Below, piece after piece: positions 1 through 6,189 of a DNA stretch of 15,503 bases; within the stretch, counting starts at the first letter, position 1; the number at the start of each line of letters is the position of its first letter. Under the pieces are notes generated by a model. That model saw nothing but the letters and a program-made list of their open reading frames with translations, was not told the origin of the DNA and made no database searches. The translations under genes were made by a program, and so were the position numbers. This DNA comes from Lentisphaera sp. (GTDB taxonomy: Bacteria > Verrucomicrobiota > Lentisphaeria > Victivallales > GWF2-50-93). The stretch covers positions 1 through 15,503 of the forward strand of contig DYMC01000037.1 of the NCBI GenBank assembly GCA_020721745.1. The letters are read 5' to 3'.

Positions 1-117
1 GAGGCACCTGCGCGCCCGGGGGGAGCCAGCCATAAGGCTTGCGTTCCCCTAAAGAGGCAATTTCGCAATTTTCTCATTATCTTTTTTCCTTGTCGGTCAC
101 GTTTTATTTCAACTTAT

Positions 118-1017
118 TTACGATGCATGACGCTGGGGCGCTCCGCGCGGGAACGCGGATTTTGGATCTGGCAAGAGTTTCATGTTCTCCCCGTTTTCAA
201 TGTTCCTGGATCCTGCGGCCTGTCCCCGGCGAATTCCCCCCGGGTGGATGGAGTGTCTCATTTCTCCCGTGTTCCGTATTCCGAGTCTTGTGAGGGCGAA
301 GTCGTATTTGCATGGATCATCTGGATTGATGTTCCTGAAGGCCCTGGTTATTTCGAGGGCCGCCTTGAGATCCGCCGTCTTCCTCCTGGTGAATCCGAGA
401 TGGACCGCTATCTGCCACATGTGCGTGTCGAGCGGGATTATGAGCATTGACTTAGGTATTCCGCTCCAGCCGCCGGGGTCTATTTCATCCCGCCTGACCA
501 GCCACTTCATCATGAGATTCAATCTTTTGCACGCGCTGCCGGAAGATGGCCTGGGGACAAGATAGTTCGCCTTCGGTGAATTTCCATTCAGCATCGAGGA
601 GAATGTATCGAGGGCGCGGAGGTAGTCCGGGACTGCGAGCGCCGATTTGAATGCGTTCTCCAGGGAGCCATGCGATTCGATCAAGAGTTTTGCGTTCGAA
701 AGCAGTCGCGCAAGCTCCGCTCCGTCAGTGAAGCGGTGCTTGAAGCCATCGAAAGCCCGGACAATGCCGGCTGCGGAATTCTCCTCTACGAATTGGCGCG
801 GCGACTTGCCCATCCTCTTCAGCGCATCCTCGACGCTGCGGATTATCTGGGCGACTCTGCCGTAGGCAAGGGATGAGGCGACGAGGGCGGCGAGTTCCCT
901 GTCCGGCACGCCGGGGTAGTCGTAGAGGAACTGCAAAGGATCCGGACGGAGGAATTCCCTCCTGTTGTATTTTCCGTAGACAGCATCAAGGGCACCGCGA
1001 ATTTCGCAGGCGTTCAA
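118..1017 (-). CDS. TIGR02757 (DUF2400) family protein
   Basis: Protein of 299 residues of unknown function. Family marks seen: DPLQFLYDYPG followed by DRELAALVASSLAYGRV (residues 26-55), ACKRLNLMMKWLVR (162-175), IPLDTHMWQIAVHLGF (194-209) and NPDDPCKYDFALTRLGI (231-247). The DTH and LG pattern near the end recalls the helix-hairpin-helix region of endonuclease III-type DNA glycosylases; that is my inference, not an established function. The open frame extends further upstream, but that part overlaps rubredoxin in another frame. The first plausible start is a TTG at 1015-1017, about six residues before homology begins; a GGCGGA nearby is a weak ribosome site. It lies 28 bases after rubredoxin and is last in the oxygen-defence operon. 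The roughly 50 residues after LGI are basic, low in family resemblance and probably a non-conserved tail. Family call is firm; start and tail are less sure. Confidence 0.8.
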   Translation of the reverse strand: MNACEIRGALDAVYGKYNRREFLRPDPLQFLYDYPGVPDRELAALVASSLAYGRVAQIIRSVEDALKRMGKSPRQFVEENSAAGIVRAFDGFKHRFTDGAELARLLSNAKLLIESHGSLENAFKSALAVPDYLRALDTFSSMLNGNSPKANYLVPRPSSGSACKRLNLMMKWLVRRDEIDPGGWSGIPKSMLIIPLDTHMWQIAVHLGFTRRKTADLKAALEITRAFRNINPDDPCKYDFALTRLGIRNTGEMRHSIHPGGIRRGQAAGSRNIENGENMKLLPDPKSAFPRGAPQRHAS

Positions 1018-1045
1018 TCCGGTTCCGCCGCCTGCGCTTCCGCCA

Positions 1046-1204
1046 CTACTGCTTCGAGAAGGAGTCTTTTCCGGCTCCGCACTCGGGGCAGACCCAGTCC
1101 GCAGGAAGCTTGTCAAATGGTGTTCCAGGATTGATGCCGTTGTCGGGGTCGCCCTTGGCCGGGTCGTAGACGTAGCCGCACACATCGCAGACATATTTGT
1201 CCAT
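1046..1204 (-). CDS. rd: Rubredoxin
   Basis: Small iron-sulfur electron carrier of 52 residues. One Fe is held by four cysteines in two knuckles, seen here as C6-x-x-C9-G and C39-P-x-C42-G, with the family's conserved core Tyr, Pro and Trp residues (Y11, Y13, P15, W37) in place. It should act in the cytoplasm as electron donor to the flavodiiron protein encoded 31 bases upstream, and by family knowledge also to rubrerythrin and superoxide reductase of the same operon. The start ATG at 1202-1204 follows a GGAGAAAAACAAG stretch that serves as ribosome site. The gene is hidden inside a longer open frame that runs in another phase through to the TIGR02757 gene, so automatic callers could miss it. 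Confidence 0.96.
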   Translation of the reverse strand: MDKYVCDVCGYVYDPAKGDPDNGINPGTPFDKLPADWVCPECGAGKDSFSKQ

Positions 1205-1235
1205 CTTGTTTTTCTCCTTGGTTTGGATTTGCTGG

Positions 1236-2444
1236 TCAAGATTTTTTATTTTTCAACCTTTGAGATATTGTTTTGCCGAGTTCGAAGCATTTCGCGAGGT
1301 CGTCGCGGGAGGGGACGTATTTGCATGAGAGCGGAGCTGAGACGGCATCCACTTTCATCTCCTTGATGGCGGCATCAAGAAGTTTTATCGCTTCGCCGCT
1401 CCATCCGTATGAGCCGAATGCCGCGCCGATCTTGTTCTTGGGCCTGAAGCCTTTCAGGTAGCAAAGCAAATCGGCGACTGTCGGGAAGATGTTGTTGTTA
1501 AGCGTTGGCGAACCTAATGCGATCGCGCCGGAATCAAGCAGTTCAGTGACAATATCGCTTCTGTGGTTTGAGTTCAGGGGCAGGAGTTTGACATCCGATC
1601 CGCCAGCGGCGACGCCATCGGCGATGGACATCGCCATTTTCGCTGTGCTTCCCCACATGGTGTCGAAAATGATTATCGCCCTGTCCGACGCTTCCTGGCG
1701 CGCCCATTTCCCGTATAGGGATATTATCTTCGGAATTCCTTTCCCGCGCCAGATTGGACCGTGGTCGGTGGCGAGCATCTTGAATTCGAGCCCCAGGGAC
1801 GGCAACTGTTCGAGGAGCTTGAGGACCAGGTCCGAGTATGGCATGAGAATGTTGGCGTAGTATTTTTCAGCCTCCGCCTCGACGATGGAGCTGTCAATCT
1901 CGTCGTCGAAAAGTTTTGCGGTCGCAAGATGCATCCCGAAGGCGTCCTGCGAAAAGAGGATGCGGTCCTCGTGCAGATAGCTGAACATGCTGTCGGGCCA
2001 GTGCAGCATCTTCGTTTCTATGAAGCTGATGGTCTTTCCACCAAGATCGAGCTTGTCCCCCGTCTTCACGACTGTCAGGTCGAGATTCGGACCAAAATGC
2101 CTTTTGAGCGCGTCTGCTCCGTTTTTGGAGCAGAAAACCTTCTCCGGCCCGATGAGTTCGATGGTTTTCGGGAGGGCTCCGGAGTGATCCATCTCCGCAT
2201 GGTTGGAGATGATATAGTCTATTCCGGAGGGTGGAAGGACGGATGCGATTCTGGCGGCCATTTCGTCGAAAAAGGGCGCCTTGACAGTGTCCACGAGGAC
2301 ATTCTTGTCGCCGAGCACGAGATATGCGTTGTAAGTGCTTCCCCTGCTGGTGCTGTAGCCGTGGAAGTCGCGTATTCCCCAGTCTATGGCGCCCACCCAG
2401 TAGACGTTCTCCGCTATTTTTACCGCTTGTGCCGTGCTGCGCAT
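1236..2444 (-). CDS. fprA: Flavodiiron protein (A-type flavoprotein, O2/NO reductase)
   Basis: Protein of 402 residues that reduces O2 to water (or NO to N2O) using electrons from rubredoxin. The N-terminal metallo-beta-lactamase-like domain keeps every diiron ligand: H82-x-E84-x-D86-H87, H148, D167 and H228. The C-terminal flavodoxin domain (about 256-395) has the FMN-binding loop TMWGSTAKM (262-270) and a second loop near SPTLNNNIFP. There is no fused rubredoxin; a separate rubredoxin gene follows 31 bases downstream. The ATG at 2442-2444 has GGGAGAA eight bases upstream and is preferred over a TTG six codons earlier. Whether O2 or NO is the main substrate cannot be read from the sequence, though its position in an oxygen-stress operon favours O2. 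Confidence 0.96.
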   Translation of the reverse strand: MRSTAQAVKIAENVYWVGAIDWGIRDFHGYSTSRGSTYNAYLVLGDKNVLVDTVKAPFFDEMAARIASVLPPSGIDYIISNHAEMDHSGALPKTIELIGPEKVFCSKNGADALKRHFGPNLDLTVVKTGDKLDLGGKTISFIETKMLHWPDSMFSYLHEDRILFSQDAFGMHLATAKLFDDEIDSSIVEAEAEKYYANILMPYSDLVLKLLEQLPSLGLEFKMLATDHGPIWRGKGIPKIISLYGKWARQEASDRAIIIFDTMWGSTAKMAMSIADGVAAGGSDVKLLPLNSNHRSDIVTELLDSGAIALGSPTLNNNIFPTVADLLCYLKGFRPKNKIGAAFGSYGWSGEAIKLLDAAIKEMKVDAVSAPLSCKYVPSRDDLAKCFELGKTISQRLKNKKS

Positions 2445-2508
2445 AGTGTTCTCCCTTTTCAATTTTCAAGCCGCTATACTCCGGGGGGGCTTGCCTGCCG
2501 GATATGCG

Positions 2509-2576
2509 GCGGGCTAACGGGTTAGCCCGCGCGATGGCGAAGCCGCGGCGAACGGGCGCACGGTCCGCGTGCGCCC
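2509..2576. repeat. Two GC-rich hairpins between fprA and peroxiredoxin
   Basis: Two strong stem-loops lie in the 147-base spacer inside the operon. The first (2509-2530) pairs GCGGGCTAAC with GTTAGCCCGC across a GG loop. The second (2554-2576) pairs GGGCGCACG with CGTGCGCCC across a five-base loop. Neither is followed by a T run on the minus strand, so they look more like REP-type repeats or mRNA processing/stability structures than simple terminators. They could lower expression of fprA and rubredoxin relative to peroxiredoxin. Confidence 0.6.
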
Positions 2577-2591
2577 CGCCGCCGCATTGCC

Positions 2592-3206
2592 TCAAGATAG
2601 AATTTCTTCCAGCGTTATGTATGCCCCGACGTTGCCGGTCAGTTTCTCCACATCTGTATTCACAGGAAGAGTTTTCTTGCCCTTGCGCCAGCCTGCGGGG
2701 CAGACCTCTCCAGTCGCATAGGCGTGCTGCCAGGCTTCGATCTGCCGGATCAGTTCGGCCACGTTGCGGCCAACGCTGTCGGCCACGGTCTCCTCGGAGA
2801 CGACGATGCCGTCCGGGTTGATTATGAAACGGCCTCTAAGCGCTACGCCAGCCTTTTCGTTCCAAACGCCAAACTTGCGTGCAACATCACCGGTGTTGTC
2901 GGCTCCTATTGTGAGCTTCAGCCCCTTCAGGAGGGGTTCCGTCTCGACGAAACGCTTGTGGCTGAATTTCGTGTCGCCCGAGACGGGCAGCACCACCACG
3001 CCGAGTTTGTCCAGCTTGCCGAGGTTTGCGTTCATTGCTGCTATTTCCGTGGGGCACACGAATGTGAAGTCGGCCGGGTAGAAGCATACGACGGCCCACT
3101 TGCCTTTGAACTGTTCGCTGGACACCTTGGTGTAGTGTCCGGTTGCGGCATTGTAGGCCTCCATCTCGAATTCCGGCATGCGGCGCATGACCAACGTTGT
3201 GCTCAT
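2592..3206 (-). CDS. ahpC: 2-Cys peroxiredoxin (AhpC/Prx1 type)
   Basis: Thiol peroxidase of 204 residues that reduces H2O2, organic peroxides or peroxynitrite. The peroxidatic site is YPADFTFVCPTE with C51; the resolving cysteine is C169 in GEVCPAGWRKG, and the C-terminal extension identifies the typical 2-Cys class. The ATG at 3204-3206 has GAGGAA six bases upstream and matches where homology starts. A second in-frame ATG at 3290 also has a well-placed GGAGG and would add 28 very hydrophilic residues; I treat it as less likely. No dedicated AhpF reductase is seen, so reduction may come from thioredoxin or a rubredoxin-linked system (inference). It sits mid-operon between the diiron protein and fprA. 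Confidence 0.95.
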   Translation of the reverse strand: MSTTLVMRRMPEFEMEAYNAATGHYTKVSSEQFKGKWAVVCFYPADFTFVCPTEIAAMNANLGKLDKLGVVVLPVSGDTKFSHKRFVETEPLLKGLKLTIGADNTGDVARKFGVWNEKAGVALRGRFIINPDGIVVSEETVADSVGRNVAELIRQIEAWQHAYATGEVCPAGWRKGKKTLPVNTDVEKLTGNVGAYITLEEILS

Positions 3207-3386
3207 GTTTTTTTCCTCTTCTTTTTGTTGTTTGTCGTTTGTTCCGGACCTTTCGTTGTCCTCTATCACCTGCATCTTGTCACATGGCATTGACGGCCTC
3301 CCTTTTTGAGTTTAGTCCCTCTCGTCAAAATTTCTACAGATGTCCTGTCCGCCTGTCTTTGCGGCGAAGCAGGCATGTGTTTTGCG

Positions 3387-3872
3387 TCAGCTGGCGGCCG
3401 CCGCCGCCATTTCCCTTGATATGACGGCGATGTGCCCGAGCTCCTCGTTTATCAAAATATCTATTTTCTCTTTTTCCGAACTTTGCGCGAGCAGTTTTTT
3501 GATCGCGGAATAGTAGACTACGGAATCCTTCTCGATGGCGATAGCGATGGAGAAAATTTCGTTCATGCCGCTTCCGCTCCTTATCAGGCTGGCCGGGGTG
3601 TCCTTCCCGAAGATTTTTCCTTCGGCCATGGCCTTGATGTATGACATCGCCTGTCCGTCGAGGTCTGGCATGGCGCTTTCGCCGTCGCCGACGAATATGC
3701 TCTTCATCTCGATGAAGAGTTTTTCGTGCTCATTCTCCATCTTGGCGAGTTTTTCGAGGAGGGTTTTTGCCTCCGGTTTCGAGGCGGTCGAGGCGGCCTT
3801 CATGTAGAAGTCGCGCCCGTTCCTCTCTATCTGGGCCGCAGTCTCGAAGACCTCCGCCACGTTCATGATCAT
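3387..3872 (-). CDS. Rubrerythrin-like ferritin-family diiron protein (no rubredoxin domain)
   Basis: Four-helix protein of 161 residues. The diiron pattern of the rubrerythrin/ferritin-like fold is visible: E16 in QIERNG, E46-x-x-H49, E114 in IAIEKDS, and E144-x-x-H147. There is no C-terminal CxxC rubredoxin domain, unlike the full rubrerythrin at 4871-5446. By family knowledge such proteins reduce peroxide or oxidise ferrous iron, but the electron donor is unknown. The start ATG at 3870-3872 follows GGAGGCAAC; a second ATG two codons on is equally placed. It starts 40 bases after the ferritin stop in the same operon. The last residues are a run of alanines before the final serine. Family certain, exact reaction not. 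Confidence 0.85.
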   Translation of the reverse strand: MIMNVAEVFETAAQIERNGRDFYMKAASTASKPEAKTLLEKLAKMENEHEKLFIEMKSIFVGDGESAMPDLDGQAMSYIKAMAEGKIFGKDTPASLIRSGSGMNEIFSIAIAIEKDSVVYYSAIKKLLAQSSEKEKIDILINEELGHIAVISREMAAAAAS

Positions 3873-3912
3873 GTTGCCTCCTGCACAATGTGTTGGTTGC
3901 GTTGTTCCACCT

Positions 3913-4450
3913 TCATGCCGCCGCGCCACCCATTCCTCCGCCGGGGATGTTCGGCATCGTGAATGTTCTGGCCTCTAGGTTCTTGTCAATCATGAAGAGC
4001 CCCTGCTTGGAGCCTTCGACCATCCTGAGCTGGTTGATTATCTCTTTCGCATTCTCCTCCTCCTCGACCTGCTCGTTGACATACCACTGCATGAAGTTGG
4101 ATGCGGCGAAGTCCTCCTCGTCCCTTGCGATTTTCGCAAGTTTGTTGATGCGGGCTGTAACGCTCTCCTCGTGTTCGAGGGTGTGGGAGAATGCGTCGAG
4201 CGCGGACTTCCACGTCGTCGGGGGGGGCGTCTATCTTCATGAGCTCCACCTTCCCGCCTCTGCTGAGGATGTAGTTGTGGAATCCCATCGCATGCACGAG
4301 CTCCTCCTGCGCCTGGATCTGCATCCGGTTGGCGAAGCCGTTGAAGCCCTTCGCCTTGAAGTCCGCGCTCATGGACTGGTATAGATAGGCCGAGTAGAAC
4401 TCATAGTTGAGCTGGCCGTTCATCTGTTCTTCGAGTTTCTTGCATATCAT
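3913..4450 (-). pseudogene. ftnA: Bacterial non-haem ferritin, frameshifted in a C8 run
   Basis: Iron-storage ferritin. The first part reads MICKKLEEQMNGQLNYEFYS and carries ferroxidase ligands E17 and E50-x-x-H53. After KIDAPP the frame breaks in a run of eight C (4220-4227 on the plus strand). Removing one C lets translation continue as TTWKSALDAFSHTLEHEESVTA, through QWYVNEQVEEEENA, and end at a TGA at 3913-3915, giving a normal 178-residue ferritin. As written, the first frame instead runs into unrelated sequence to 3986. Either the cell's gene is broken, it is phase-variable by slippage, or a base was miscounted in the homopolymer; I think the last is most likely because both halves remain well conserved. 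The start lies 3 bases after the desulfoferrodoxin stop, and its GGAGG ribosome site is inside the last codons of that gene. Confidence 0.88.
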
Positions 4451-4453
4451 GTC

Positions 4454-4834
4454 TTACGCCCTCCAGAGCCCGTGGAGATTGCAGTATGCGCGGACGACAA
4501 GTTTTCCTGTCTTCGGCACGTAGAAGTCGGCGGCGGGGGCCTCTCCCGGCTTGAGATACTTCCTGTTGACATAGTCGCCATTGATTATCTCGACCCACTC
4601 GATATAGTGTTCGGGTGTCATCGGATGCGCGACTGCGCCGACCTCGACCCTGCTGCCTCCGTTGGCGCCATCCTTGAGGACCGGGACGTGCTTTTCCTTC
4701 GCAGCGTCAACAGTGTTCTCCTTCTGGACGACCATCGGTTCTCCGCAGCATGATATTTCGCAGTCCGCCCCGGACAGCATTTCGATTGTCATGTTCTTGT
4801 GGCACTTCAGGATTTCGCCTCTTTTCAGCTTCAT
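4454..4834 (-). CDS. dfx: Desulfoferrodoxin / superoxide reductase
   Basis: Protein of 126 residues that reduces superoxide to hydrogen peroxide without making O2. The catalytic iron site is complete: E47-K48-H49, H70, H76, C118 and H121 (in YCNLHGLW). The N-terminal desulforedoxin-like domain is present but unusual: the first knuckle, normally CxxC, reads C11-H-K-N14, while C29-C30 is kept and an extra C25 occurs nearby. It may therefore be a desulfoferrodoxin with an altered or lost first iron centre. The peroxide made here would be handled by rubrerythrin (36 bases upstream) and the peroxiredoxin. AAAGGAG precedes the ATG at good distance. Confidence 0.95.
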   Translation of the reverse strand: MKLKRGEILKCHKNMTIEMLSGADCEISCCGEPMVVQKENTVDAAKEKHVPVLKDGANGGSRVEVGAVAHPMTPEHYIEWVEIINGDYVNRKYLKPGEAPAADFYVPKTGKLVVRAYCNLHGLWRA

Positions 4835-4870
4835 GTTGAATTCTCCTTTAATTATTTGATCTTCTGGGAT

Positions 4871-5446
4871 CTACCAGTTGTTCTGCTTGATTTCAAAATA
4901 GGACTGCGGATGCGAGCATGCCGGACATTTAGCTGGAGCCTTTTCGCCTACGTGGGTGTATCCGCATTTTCTGCACTGCCAGGTGACTTTCTGCTTGCGT
5001 GCGAAGACTGCTCCATCCTCGATGTTCTTGAGGAGCTCCCTGTATCTCTCCTCATGGGCTTTTTCCGCGACCGAGACCAGTTTGAACCTGTTTGCGACAT
5101 CCTGGAATCCCTCCTCTTCCGCGATTTTCGCAAAATCTGGATAAAGGGTGCTCCATTCGCATTTTTCACCGGCGGCGGCCTCTTTCAGATTTTCCGCGGT
5201 GCTTCCGATCCTGCCGGCAGGATATGACGCGGTGATCTCGACTTCTCCGCCTTCGAGGAACTTGAAGAAGTTCTTCGCATGGATTCTTTCCTGGTCGGCG
5301 GTGATATCGAAAATCGCCGCTATCTGCTCGTAGCCCTCGTCGCGCGCCTTCGCGGCGAAAAACGAATAACGATTCCTCGCCTGCGATTCTCCGGCAAAAG
5401 CCTTGAGAAGATTCTTCTCCGTCCTGCTGCCCTTGACACTCTTCAT
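4871..5446 (-). CDS. rbr: Rubrerythrin
   Basis: NADH-peroxidase-type diiron protein of 191 residues that reduces H2O2 to water with electrons from rubredoxin. The N-terminal four-helix domain shows E20, E53-x-x-H56, E97 and E128-x-x-H131. The C-terminal rubredoxin-like domain has C158-x-x-C161 and C174-x-x-C177. Length and motif order match canonical rubrerythrins. AGGAGA lies six bases before the ATG at 5444-5446. It is the first structural gene after perR, but a 227-bp inserted repeat now separates the two. Confidence 0.97.
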   Translation of the reverse strand: MKSVKGSRTEKNLLKAFAGESQARNRYSFFAAKARDEGYEQIAAIFDITADQERIHAKNFFKFLEGGEVEITASYPAGRIGSTAENLKEAAAGEKCEWSTLYPDFAKIAEEEGFQDVANRFKLVSVAEKAHEERYRELLKNIEDGAVFARKQKVTWQCRKCGYTHVGEKAPAKCPACSHPQSYFEIKQNNW

Positions 5447-5466
5447 ACTTGTCTCCTATGTTGTTT

Positions 5467-5693
5467 GAGGCAATTTCAAAATTGCACCATTGAGCTGATT
5501 TCAAAGTTGGAGTTCATCCCGTGACCACGTTGACACGTGCCACAGTGAGCCGCGTTGGCCGCGGCAACGTGGCCTCACGCGGGAACGTGACTCACGTGGC
5601 AGCTTCAGCTGTGTATCTTGTTGATAATAAGACACAACTAAAGTTGTGGACTCCAAGGGATTTACCCCGAACGCGTAGTTTTGAAATCAGCTC
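5467..5693 (-). mobile_element. MITE-like element, copy 1 (227 bp)
   Basis: A non-coding palindromic element. Its outer ends are imperfect inverted repeats (GAGGCAATTTCAAA at the left, complement of GAGCTGATTTCAAA at the right; 11 of 14 match). An internal 202-bp core (5492-5693) has perfect 14-bp inverted ends GAGCTGATTTCAAA / TTTGAAATCAGCTC. It is flanked by TGTTT on both sides (5462-5466 and 5694-5698), as expected for a 5-bp target duplication. Compared with copy 2 in reverse it differs at 9 of 227 positions. The interior is full of small hairpins, for example CACAACT-AA-AGTTGTG, and is rich in CACGTG-like words. No transposase is encoded, so movement would need an enzyme supplied elsewhere. 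Strand is set by comparison with copy 2 taken as plus. Confidence 0.85.
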
Positions 5694-6112
5694 TGTTTAT
5701 TTGACTTCTCCTCGTGGGACTGCTCCTTCCTCTTCACCCTGCACTTGTCGCATAGACCAGTGAAGTCTATCTTCACAGAGTGCAGATCCGGCTGCGAACG
5801 CATGAGGGTCCTGAGCCTCTCGTTGATTTCCAAAGCGGCGGGGTTCTCATAGTCCGAAACCGCTCCGCATTCGACACATTGAAAATGCAAATGCGGCTCA
5901 AGATCCCCGTCATAGCGCTTCGCCGGGCCAAAACCCTCCATCTTCGCAATCATCCCCTCCCTCGTAAGGGCATCCAGATTCCTGTAAAGGGATCCTAGGC
6001 TCAGGCGCGGAAGCTCCCTCTTCAAGCCTGGGAAAAGTTCGTCGGCTGTCGGATGGGTTCTCAACGCCCTCAAATGACCGAGGATTATTTTTCTCTGCCG
6101 TGTTATCCTCAC
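5687..6112 (-). CDS. perR: Fur-family peroxide regulator, PerR-like
   Basis: Metal-dependent repressor of 141 residues. The winged-helix part (MRITRQRKIILGHL ... SLGSLYRNLDALTREG) precedes a metal and dimer domain. The PerR regulatory-metal residues are all alignable: H20 (HPTADE), D68 (RYDG), H74, H76 and D87. D68 is Asp, as in peroxide-sensing PerR, where Fur proteins usually have Glu. Structural zinc pairs are C79-x-x-C82 and C121-x-x-C124. The protein is short at the N-terminus compared with Bacillus PerR. The last codons and TGA stop come from the inverted end of the inserted element, so the native C-terminus has been altered. It heads an operon of peroxide and oxygen defence genes and has a matching box in its own leader, which fits autoregulation. 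Confidence 0.93.
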   Translation of the reverse strand: MRITRQRKIILGHLRALRTHPTADELFPGLKRELPRLSLGSLYRNLDALTREGMIAKMEGFGPAKRYDGDLEPHLHFQCVECGAVSDYENPAALEINERLRTLMRSQPDLHSVKIDFTGLCDKCRVKRKEQSHEEKSNKQS

Positions 6113-6137
6113 GCTGCCGCCCCGTAGATTATTTTAA

Positions 6138-6152
6138 GAATAATTATTATTC
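6138..6152 (-). promoter_or_regulatory. PerR/Fur box upstream of perR
   Basis: The sequence GAATAATTATTATTC is a perfect 7-1-7 inverted repeat, the same architecture as the PerR box (TTATAAT-N-ATTATAA) and close to it in content. It ends 26 bases before the perR start and lies just downstream of the predicted -10, a good position for repression. A second overlapping half-site pair (ATTATT / AATAAT, 6128-6144) extends it. Confidence 0.8.
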
Positions 6153-6160
6153 ACGACGCT

Positions 6161-6189
6161 TAATTTGCCCCCTCTTTCCGGGATGTCAA
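6161..6189 (-). promoter_or_regulatory. Predicted perR operon promoter
   Basis: On the minus strand TTGACA (6184-6189) and AAATTA (6161-6166) are separated by 17 bases. The -35 is a perfect consensus; the -10 is weak. The -35 overlaps the stop codon of the upstream amidotransferase gene. The PerR box follows immediately. Confidence 0.55.

Noticed and set aside
1..117. Possible terminator after the TIGR02757 gene (GGGGA / TCCCC and AAGCC / GGCT near 20-50)
   Set aside because: The stem is short and interrupted, with no T run on the minus strand.
1761..2525. 254-codon open frame opposite the flavodiiron gene
   Set aside because: Shadow of a strongly conserved gene; no motif or ribosome site.
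3330..3386. Stem GCCTG / CAGGC after the short diiron gene as terminator
   Set aside because: The hairpin has a bulge and no following T run, and the operon appears to continue.
5520..5620. CRISPR-like or operator array suggested by repeated CACGTG and CACGTT words
   Set aside because: The words are irregularly spaced and belong to the hairpins inside the mobile repeat; there are no spacers of constant length.
5521..5763. 80-codon frame starting inside repeat copy 1
   Set aside because: Differences between copies change amino acids freely and the end runs into antisense perR; it looks like an open but non-coding repeat.
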